A stretch of 20,335 bases of DNA, taken from a virus. The stretch is from IMG/VR virus record IMGVR_UViG_3300027779_000209, positions 1 through 20,335 of that record. One strand, given 5' to 3'. Shown piece after piece: positions 16,565-20,335 of this stretch. Both the position numbers and the translations under genes were made by a program. Within the stretch, counting starts at the first letter, position 1, and every line of letters begins with the position of its first letter. The notes beneath the pieces were generated by a model, which did not search any database, was not told the origin of the DNA, and saw only the letters and a program-made list of their open reading frames with translations.

Positions 16565-16926
16565 TGAAAGTATCAGATAAAACATCAGTAAGTATGCCAA
16601 TCAAAAATATGATTGGTATTATTGCTGCGGTTTCTATGGGTATCTTTGCATACACAGAACTAACCAGTAGGCTTACTTCACTTGAGACATCAAGAGAATT
16701 ATTCCAAGCTGATTTACTTAAAAAATCTGAGCAATTGCCTGTGGACCAGGAACAATTTATGTTGGTGGAAGATTTATATAAGACAGTAGAGAAGTTAGAA
16801 AAAACCCAAGAACAAAACATGACCAACAAAGTTAATATAGAATTTTTAAATAAACAATTAGAAAAAGCTTTAGGAGATATAGAAAAATTAAAAGATAAAG
16901 TAAGAAAAAATGGAGGAACACATTAA
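16564..16926 (+). CDS. Membrane-anchored coiled-coil protein, possible inner-membrane spanin
   Basis: A 120-residue protein with one N-terminal membrane segment (about 14-30, KNMIGIIAAVSMGIFAY) and then a continuous acidic/basic coiled coil (about 32-115, with heptad-like L/I spacing such as LEKALGDIEKLKDKV). The N-in/C-out arrangement and the place directly after the holin match an inner-membrane spanin, which bridges the periplasm and disrupts the outer membrane. No lipobox-bearing outer-membrane partner was found overlapping it, so the spanin role is not proven. A second protein of the same design lies at 17947-18258. Confidence 0.6.
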   Translation: MKVSDKTSVSMPIKNMIGIIAAVSMGIFAYTELTSRLTSLETSRELFQADLLKKSEQLPVDQEQFMLVEDLYKTVEKLEKTQEQNMTNKVNIEFLNKQLEKALGDIEKLKDKVRKNGGTH

Positions 16927-17141
16927 TGACTGAAGTAGTAGTGGCTTTATTAATGTTTCTGAATGGAAACATGATTGAGTTTACTTATAAAGATACAATG
17001 TCAGCTTGTTTAAAAAGTAAGCGTATTGCTATGAGAGAAATAAATCCTGATACTGTTCTTATGTCTTGTAAAAAAATAAAAGCTGAGACAGAGATATATC
17101 AGGGTAGAAAAAAAATACTTAAAGTTTTAGAAGTAAAATAA
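16926..17141 (+). CDS. Small exported protein with two cysteines
   Basis: A 71-residue protein with a short hydrophobic start (VVVALLMFLNG) and two cysteines (C28 and C48, the second in MSCKKI), then a basic tail. The hydrophobic segment could be a short signal or anchor, and the cysteines could form a disulphide bond in the periplasm. It overlaps the spanin-like gene by one base. The opening (hydrophobic stretch, N/Q-G-x-x, E-F) resembles that of the protein at 17720-17950, which also has two cysteines. I do not recognise a family; a lysis or superinfection role is only a guess from the neighbours. Confidence 0.55.
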   Translation: MTEVVVALLMFLNGNMIEFTYKDTMSACLKSKRIAMREINPDTVLMSCKKIKAETEIYQGRKKILKVLEVK

Positions 17142-17143
17142 TT

Positions 17144-17290
17144 ATGGCTAAGTGTAAAGATTGTTTTTGTGATTGTCATTGTAGTGTTAAAGGACACTCC
17201 GATGCCACAGGTGTATGTCCTTGCGAGAAATGTAATTGTAATCCTCAAGGTGCTAAAGTAAATGATGATGAGTGTCTCTCATGTCAGTAG
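17144..17290 (+). CDS. Metallothionein-like cysteine-rich protein (48 aa)
   Basis: A 48-residue frame starting 2 bases after the preceding stop, with no separate ribosome binding site, so re-initiation is likely. It has 11 cysteines (23%) and two histidines but no Trp, Tyr, Ile or Arg and only one Phe. The pattern is C4-x2-C7-x-C9-x-C11-x-C13 with H12, then C25-x-C27-x2-C30-x-C32, then C44-x2-C47. Dense CxC and CxxC clusters joined by a short hydrophilic linker are the hallmark of metallothioneins, which bind several Zn, Cu or Cd ions through thiolates. The small size, hydrophilic nature and lack of a signal suggest a cytosolic metal buffer. A structural zinc-cluster protein or an assembly factor is the alternative. 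No metal-responsive site was seen. Confidence 0.7.
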   Translation: MAKCKDCFCDCHCSVKGHSDATGVCPCEKCNCNPQGAKVNDDECLSCQ

Positions 17291-17300
17291 ATAAAACAAA

Positions 17301-17510
17301 ATGACTTTAGCAAAATTTGATCCAAGACATATAGATCATTATAATGAACCAAGATTTCTAGTTCACTTTCAATGGGGTACTAATGAAAAAGTTTATCGTT
17401 ATGCTTTAGTTGAAACGATTAATACAAATGAAATTGACCACACCACTAAACAAAAACAAGATGAATTAGGTTTGTCTCAAAAAGAAATTTGGGAGAAAAA
17501 ATATAAATGA
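17301..17510 (+). CDS. Small unknown protein with HF...VYRY motif (second copy)
   Basis: A 69-residue soluble protein of unknown function. Its middle (FLVHFQWGTNEKVYRYALVE) resembles the core of the small protein at 717-917, with HF and VYRY-x-L-V-(D/E) in the same order; outside that core the two differ. The N-terminus (KFDPRHIDHYNEPR) is His-rich, with three histidines, and the C-terminus is a Lys/Gln helix. It begins 10 bases after the cysteine-rich gene and ends in an ATGA overlap with a basic peptide frame. Two related copies, one beside the tail tube genes and one in the accessory region, point to a useful small domain, perhaps for protein binding. Confidence 0.6.
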   Translation: MTLAKFDPRHIDHYNEPRFLVHFQWGTNEKVYRYALVETINTNEIDHTTKQKQDELGLSQKEIWEKKYK

Positions 17511-17641
17511 AAAACATAATGACATCCTTTGCTCAACAATATAAGAAGAAAGTAAGTTTATTATCGCAGCAAACAGGTAAATATGGCAAAAAAGTTCGAT
17601 CCAAGCAAACAAAAGCACGAAAGAATAGCAAAAAGTACTAG
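17507..17641 (+). CDS. Basic 44-aa peptide, overlapping frame (tentative)
   Basis: A 44-codon frame linked to the previous gene by ATGA, encoding a Lys/Arg/Gln-rich peptide (16 Lys or Arg, no acidic residue, ending KNSKKY). Its last 59 bases share DNA with the next frame at 17583. The Lys-rich ending may simply reflect the shared A-rich DNA, so this could be a chance frame. The stop/start link on its left side argues for translation. Confidence 0.35.
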   Translation: MKNIMTSFAQQYKKKVSLLSQQTGKYGKKVRSKQTKARKNSKKY

Positions 17642-17723
17642 CATAGGAAGGAGACCTAAGATGTCATCCATGAATAAAGGCAAAAAAAGTTCTTTCAAAA
17701 AATACATAGGTCAAGGTAGATGA
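17583..17723 (+). CDS. Small basic conserved-type phage protein (SSMNKGKK...KKYIGQGR)
   Basis: A 46-residue, strongly basic, soluble protein. The ending SIGRRPKMSSMNKGKKSSF then KKYIGQGR resembles a short protein I associate with marine T7-like phages, where the SMNK...KKYRGQG pattern recurs; the function there is unknown to me. It has no strong ribosome binding site and starts within the preceding basic frame, but it is linked to the next gene by ATGA. The charge suggests nucleic acid binding. The recurring C-terminal pattern makes it the more credible of the two overlapping frames. Confidence 0.6.
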   Translation: MAKKFDPSKQKHERIAKSTSIGRRPKMSSMNKGKKSSFKKYIGQGR

Positions 17724-17950
17724 TGCCAAAATTATTAGTTATATTTTTATTACAAGGTCCAGCCGAATTTGAAGTGGCTAGTAATCTCAATCTTGTATAT
17801 ATGAACTTTCCTAAAGGCATAGAAAATTGTGCTACTTTAATAGATCAAGTAAGAGAAGAAATCGCTACCTTTGATGATGAAAATAATCAATGGGTTTTAA
17901 AAACCAAAGGCATACATAGTGGTCAATTCGTTGGGGGTATGTGTAAATGA
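17720..17950 (+). CDS. Small exported protein with two cysteines (second copy)
   Basis: A 76-residue protein with a hydrophobic start (MMPKLLVIFLLQG) that could act as a signal or anchor, and two cysteines (C37 and C75, the last in GGMCK at the end). The chain between them is acidic with aromatic residues. The layout (hydrophobic start, Q-G-x-x-E-F, Cys, C-K) parallels the 71-residue protein at 16926-17141, and each is adjacent to a membrane-anchored coiled-coil gene. It shares ATGA overlaps with both neighbours. The family is not recognised; a periplasmic location with a disulphide bond is inferred. Confidence 0.55.
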   Translation: MMPKLLVIFLLQGPAEFEVASNLNLVYMNFPKGIENCATLIDQVREEIATFDDENNQWVLKTKGIHSGQFVGGMCK

Positions 17951-18258
17951 ACATAGCGGAACTTTTTAAAAAGAACTTTATCTTTATTCCTATTATTATT
18001 TCAATAGTCGTTGGGGGTTTTACTTCTATTAAATATGTTTTAAGTTTAACAACAACTATTAATGATAACCAACAAACTATCATTAATATGGAAAGAGATG
18101 TAGGTGTTCTTCAAGATAGTTTATCAGAAGCTAAAAGTAGACTTGCATCAGCAGAAGCCACATGGAATATGGCAGAGAATTTATATAATGTTTTAGCTAA
18201 TGAAGTTAGGGAACATGGCTATGATATTAAGGATCTCAATAGAGATATGAATAATTAA
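17947..18258 (+). CDS. Membrane-anchored coiled-coil protein (second spanin-like protein)
   Basis: A 103-residue protein with a basic N-terminus, one membrane segment (about 11-30, FIFIPIIISIVVGGFTSIKY) and a following coiled coil (about 35-80, INDNQQTIINMERDVGVLQDSLSEAKSRL), ending acidic. The design and orientation match the spanin-like protein at 16564-16926. It is coupled by ATGA to an exported two-cysteine protein upstream and followed 10 bases later by another exported protein. Taken with the first copy, this suggests a repeated envelope module. It could be a second spanin, a holin regulator or a superinfection-exclusion protein. Confidence 0.55.
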   Translation: MNIAELFKKNFIFIPIIISIVVGGFTSIKYVLSLTTTINDNQQTIINMERDVGVLQDSLSEAKSRLASAEATWNMAENLYNVLANEVREHGYDIKDLNRDMNN

Positions 18259-18268
18259 GGATTTATGG

Positions 18269-18856
18269 ATGGAGATTCTCAGGATGGACTACAGATTTAC
18301 AGCAGCAATAATTATAGCTATGTGTTTAATGGTTTTGTTTATGGAACCTGCTTATCCTAAAAATGAATACTTAGATTTAAGAACTGATAATCATTGTAAT
18401 AATGGTTACTTCGAAGCTAGTATAGAACAAGATGATGACCAGTACAGCAGAGACCATTACAGTAACTCTAGCAATTATACAGACACAGAAGATGACAGGC
18501 GAATTACGTTTAGTTATAGACGTTATCTAGGTTCATCTTGTACTAAAGAAAATACCGAACTCCAACAAGAAATAACAGAATTAAGAATGTTAATGGAGTT
18601 AATGAAGAAATGTGAAAAGGTTAATCGTAATCCAGGTTATGCTAGAAATCCATCATTTGCTTTATTATATAATAAGTGTGCTGGTATTTTACCTATAACT
18701 AAACAAGTAGAAGATGAGGATTACAGACCTGAAGGAAATTATTGGGAAGAACTCAAAGAGGGTTATATAAAAGAAAACCCAGGTAATTACATGGGAGATA
18801 AAAATAGTTTGAAAACACCACCAAAAGATTTTATATTGCCAAAACCAACGGAATAA
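18269..18856 (+). CDS. Exported protein with four conserved-looking cysteines, unknown function
   Basis: A 195-residue protein with a signal-like start: a few residues, then TAAIIIAMCLMVLFMEPAYP with a possible cleavage site after EPA (residue 28). The mature part is acidic and polar (an Asp/Ser/Tyr-rich stretch at 52-75). It has cysteines at 43, 91, 115 and 137, enough for two disulphide bonds, and a short coiled coil at about 93-115. The C-terminus is Pro/Lys-rich. Two starts are possible: ATG 18269 (AAGGA 7 bases before) and ATG 18284 (GGAG 9 bases before), both with good signals. The cysteine at 19 is not in a proper lipobox. It probably works in the periplasm; the function is unknown. 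Confidence 0.6.
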   Translation: MEILRMDYRFTAAIIIAMCLMVLFMEPAYPKNEYLDLRTDNHCNNGYFEASIEQDDDQYSRDHYSNSSNYTDTEDDRRITFSYRRYLGSSCTKENTELQQEITELRMLMELMKKCEKVNRNPGYARNPSFALLYNKCAGILPITKQVEDEDYRPEGNYWEELKEGYIKENPGNYMGDKNSLKTPPKDFILPKPTE

Positions 18857-18859
18857 AAA

Positions 18860-19051
18860 ATGATTAAACAAGACGCACTACAAAAAATAGAATCACATGA
18901 AAAGCTATGCAGAATCATGCAAAAACAAACTCACGATAAAATCCTTAAATTAGAAAAACAAATTAATAGAGTAGAGAGTATTCTTTTAGTATCTGTTGGA
19001 ACTTTAATTGCAGGTATGGCTAGTATGATTTTTATGCTAGTCTCAGGATAA
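18860..19051 (+). CDS. Small coiled-coil / C-terminal membrane protein (XhlA-like)
   Basis: A 63-residue protein: a helical, charged N-terminal part (HEKLCRIMQKQTHDKILKLEKQINRVESI, coiled-coil-like) followed by a single C-terminal membrane segment (LLVSVGTLIAGMASMIFMLV, about 42-61). This layout is that of XhlA-type phage proteins, which stay with the inner membrane and assist holin/endolysin lysis in PBSX-like phages. The gene begins 3 bases after the exported protein gene, with only GGA as a weak ribosome binding site. A role as lysis regulator is plausible but inferred from architecture alone. Confidence 0.6.
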   Translation: MIKQDALQKIESHEKLCRIMQKQTHDKILKLEKQINRVESILLVSVGTLIAGMASMIFMLVSG

Positions 19052-19063
19052 TAAAAAATAACG

Positions 19064-19246
19064 ATGATTGATAATATAATATTAAAATTTTGTGATCTAA
19101 TAGATCAATTCCATGATTGGATTAATAATCTATTTGCACCGCGTTGTAAGTGTGGCAAAAATAAATCTAAACCTACATCTAGCAAGGAGTGGGTCAAAGG
19201 TTATAATAAGCAAAAAAAAATAAATGAAAAAGAAAACTTGGGTTAA
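19064..19246 (+). CDS. Small unknown protein with CKC motif
   Basis: A 60-residue protein. The first 25 residues are an amphipathic, partly acidic helix with two Trp/His-containing turns (FHDWINNLF). R-C28-K-C30-G-K-N-K and a Lys/Ser-rich tail with EWVKGYNKQKK follow. A third cysteine is at position 10. One CxC pair is too little for a zinc finger by itself; a metal site shared with another chain is possible. It overlaps the following gene by 23 bases. The family is not recognised. Confidence 0.45.
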   Translation: MIDNIILKFCDLIDQFHDWINNLFAPRCKCGKNKSKPTSSKEWVKGYNKQKKINEKENLG

Positions 19247-19400
19247 GCCAAAAAATCAAATTGTATTTTGTGGTTGTTGTGAGGTATGTAATAAACAATT
19301 ATATTCTGATACGGGTGGTTGGATTATTAATGCTGAGAAAAAAAGTTTTTGCCACAATGGAGTAGACGAGTTGTGCTTTGATACTTATCTTAATCGTTAA
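19224..19400 (+). CDS. Small zinc-finger-like protein (CxCCxxC...C...C)
   Basis: A 58-residue protein with a Lys-rich start (MKKKTWVKPK) and six cysteines: C16-x-C18-C19-x2-C22 in VFCGCCEVCNKQLY, C43-H44 in KSFCHNG, and C51 in ELCFD. A CxxC knuckle followed about 20 residues later by C-H and C suggests a treble-clef or zinc-ribbon domain of the sort found in small phage regulators. It overlaps the gene before it by 23 bases. Its last 11 bases are shared, in opposite sense, with the end of the DnaA-like gene on the minus strand. It is the last plus-strand gene. Whether it binds DNA or a protein is unknown. Confidence 0.6.
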   Translation: MKKKTWVKPKNQIVFCGCCEVCNKQLYSDTGGWIINAEKKSFCHNGVDELCFDTYLNR

Positions 19401-19407
19401 GTAAAGT
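19383..19407. terminator. Possible weak hairpin at the meeting point of the two gene sets (tentative)
   Basis: An imperfect inverted repeat lies exactly where the plus-strand and minus-strand genes meet: CTTAA (19389-19393) pairs with TTAAG (19397-19401) around a TCG loop, then a 2x2 mismatch, then ACTT/AAGT. It is AT-rich with only a short T-tract on the right, so any terminator activity would be weak. The position between converging genes is the main argument. Confidence 0.2.
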
Positions 19408-19881
19408 TTCAAAGTCTTTCCAAATCGTTTCATTCTCTTTCCAAAATCTTCGCTTATCCCGTTTCATATGAACTGAATTTAATACTGTCGTATGATCTTG
19501 ACCAAAGCGATGACCAATCATGGGTAGGCTCATGTTATATTTTTCTCTTAAAATATTATAAATGATACTTCTTGCTCGAACCAAATGTCCCTTACGACAT
19601 TTTCCTAAGACTTGATCTTTGGGAACCTCCAAACGAATACAAACTTTATTAATAAGACTATCAATCATTACTTTGGGTGCTTTATTGGAAAACGTTTCTT
19701 TCTTTTTTATAATTTGATTGGATTTAATATAATGAATAGTTTTCTTGGTGTGTTTCTTGGCTAACTTATAACCATTTCTAAAAGCATTTTTATAAATACT
19801 TTTTTCAACGTGAGATAAATCACGATAATGTCCAGCTCTGAGAGCCACCCTTAATTCCGAAATAATTTCTATTGAAGTCAA
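19390..19881 (-). CDS. DnaA domain IV-like DNA-binding protein (no AAA+ domain)
   Basis: A 163-residue basic protein. Residues about 70-160 match the C-terminal DNA-binding domain of the replication initiator DnaA: VCIRLEV..DQVLGKCRKGHLVRARSIIYNIL, then SLPMIGHRFGQDHTTVLNSV. DnaA normally reads F-G-G-R-D-H-T-T-V; here it is F-G-Q-D-H-T-T-V, one residue shorter, without the Arg that contacts the DnaA box. Residues 1-66 are helical and basic and show no Walker motifs, so the ATPase part is absent. The first possible start is TTG (no ATG before Met72). It may bind origin-like DNA to start phage replication, or compete with host DnaA. It ends by running 11 bases into the last plus-strand gene. 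Confidence 0.8.
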   Translation of the reverse strand: MTSIEIISELRVALRAGHYRDLSHVEKSIYKNAFRNGYKLAKKHTKKTIHYIKSNQIIKKKETFSNKAPKVMIDSLINKVCIRLEVPKDQVLGKCRKGHLVRARSIIYNILREKYNMSLPMIGHRFGQDHTTVLNSVHMKRDKRRFWKENETIWKDFETLLND

Positions 19882-19931
19882 AACTTCCCTATGCCTTTCT
19901 TTGTTTTTTTTCCAATTTGTATATTGATTGG

Positions 19932-20090
19932 CTAGTTAGCCATCAATAATTCTTTTGTCTGCTCAACTTTTCTCATCAATCTCATACTTTGTTGATGATA
20001 CTTAGCTGCTTGAATCTTACTGTCAAGAAACTTCTGATGTTTCTTTTCCTGAAGATCCCTGTACTTTTGCAGACGCATCTTTATCTTCAT
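19932..20090 (-). CDS. 52-aa basic helical protein overlapping its upstream neighbour
   Basis: A minus-strand frame of 52 codons with a strong AAGGAG five bases before its ATG. The product is highly charged and helical (Arg, Lys, Gln, Met-rich; MKIKMRLQKYRDLQEKKH at the start, ending KELLMAN), coiled-coil-like, with no membrane segment and no cysteine. Its first 68 bases lie inside the 3' end of the gene at 20023-20253 in another frame. The ribosome binding site and coherent helical character argue for a real gene. The family is not recognised. It sits just upstream of the DnaA-like gene in the same direction. Confidence 0.55.
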   Translation of the reverse strand: MKIKMRLQKYRDLQEKKHQKFLDSKIQAAKYHQQSMRLMRKVEQTKELLMAN

Positions 20091-20253
20091 CGTTCTCCTT
20101 TTTCACTTTTAAAAAGTTGTATTTAATACTATCAACTTTTATTTCTACAAATTTCCCTTTAACACTAGGATCTGCAGCCTTATTGACATCATTAAAGAGT
20201 TCTACTTCTGTAAAACTAGCTTCACCATGTCTTAATCTTCTATATATAGTCAT
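20023..20253 (-). CDS. Small unknown protein, minus-strand unit
   Basis: A 76-residue protein starting MTIYRRLRHGEASFTEVELF, with a mixed beta/helix middle (GKFVEIKVDSIKYNFLKV) and a polar, disordered-looking acidic tail (KKENDEDKDASAKVQGSSGKE). A good AAGGAT sits about 5 bases before the ATG. The start overlaps the stop of a tiny upstream frame (ATGA) and its 3' end overlaps the next gene. No known family is recognised and no catalytic pattern is seen. Position suggests a regulatory or early gene expressed with the DnaA-like gene. Confidence 0.5.
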   Translation of the reverse strand: MTIYRRLRHGEASFTEVELFNDVNKAADPSVKGKFVEIKVDSIKYNFLKVKKENDEDKDASAKVQGSSGKETSEVS

Positions 20254-20300
20254 ATCTTATCCTTTTTAGCAACCTCTTTTTTGTGTACCTCTTTTGTCAT
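20250..20300 (-). CDS. 16-residue Lys-rich upstream frame (leader peptide, tentative)
   Basis: A minus-strand frame of 16 codons (MTKEVHKKEVAKKDKI) whose stop overlaps the ATG of the next gene (ATGA). No ribosome binding site precedes it. It holds AAAAAGGAT, the binding site for the gene behind it. It may be a leader or a chance frame. The AT-rich stretch before it (20301-20335) contains TATATA-type sequence that could be a promoter -10, but no matching -35 was found. Confidence 0.25.
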   Translation of the reverse strand: MTKEVHKKEVAKKDKI

Positions 20301-20335
20301 TTTGTTATATATACTTAAATCTATATAATTATCTG

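Noticed and set aside
16548-16829. Minus-strand 93-codon frame opposite the spanin-like gene
   Set aside because: The plus-strand gene has a clear membrane segment plus coiled coil and is coupled to its neighbours; the reverse frame shows only mirrored hydrophobicity.
18269-18330. Lipoprotein (outer-membrane spanin) reading of the exported protein at 18269
   Set aside because: The only cysteine in the signal region is preceded by I-A-M, which is not an acceptable lipobox, and it lies in the middle of the hydrophobic segment.
1-20335. CRISPR array, tRNA genes, insertion sequences, integrase or attachment site
   Set aside because: No regularly spaced repeats, no cloverleaf-like sequence and no transposase or recombinase motifs were seen on reading both strands.

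Overview
The window reads as a little over half of a small tailed-phage genome (podovirus, T7-like virion plan), AT-rich, with A/T-ending codons, very dense packing and many stop/start overlaps of the ATGA or TAATG type. The set of genes (tail tubular proteins A and B, four injected core proteins in the gp13-14-15-16 order, a T7-type tail fibre, an M15 endolysin, many small membrane and cysteine-rich proteins) together with the low GC suggests a marine phage, plausibly one infecting SAR11 or another low-GC alphaproteobacterium. That host guess is inference. No RNA polymerase, DNA polymerase, terminase, integrase or tRNA was seen in the window.

Layout. Positions 1-664 hold the end of a probable major capsid gene and a probable capsid accessory protein. 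A GC-rich folded element at 675-713 separates them from 717-4068 (a small unknown protein, tail tube A, tail tube B/nozzle). Positions 4058-10647 encode the injected internal core proteins, with a small HNH nuclease inserted between the gp14-like and gp15-like genes. The tail fibre (10683-13121) carries three copies of a beta-rich module and a collagen-like stretch. It is followed by a probable fibre-associated small protein, two 2-oxoglutarate/Fe(II) oxygenase-like proteins and a SAM methyltransferase (to 15303). A 22-codon cationic peptide gene with a strong ribosome binding site leads into a PD-(D/E)XK nuclease, endolysin, holin and a spanin-like protein.

From 16926 to 19400 there is a string of very small genes: exported two-cysteine proteins, membrane/coiled-coil proteins, a 48-residue protein with 11 cysteines (metallothionein-like), basic peptides in overlapping frames, and a zinc-finger-like protein. 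The right end (19390-20300) is on the minus strand. It encodes a stand-alone DnaA domain IV-like DNA-binding protein preceded by three small genes that overlap one another, and the two transcription units converge at about 19390-19400.

The plus strand therefore looks like a late region (capsid, tail, ejection proteins, fibre, lysis) with an accessory tail. The minus strand looks like the end of, or a separate, regulatory unit. The most unusual items are the metallothionein-like protein, the DnaA-C protein that lacks both the ATPase domain and the signature Arg, the cationic micropeptide in front of the lysis genes, and the GC-rich folded element behind the capsid genes.
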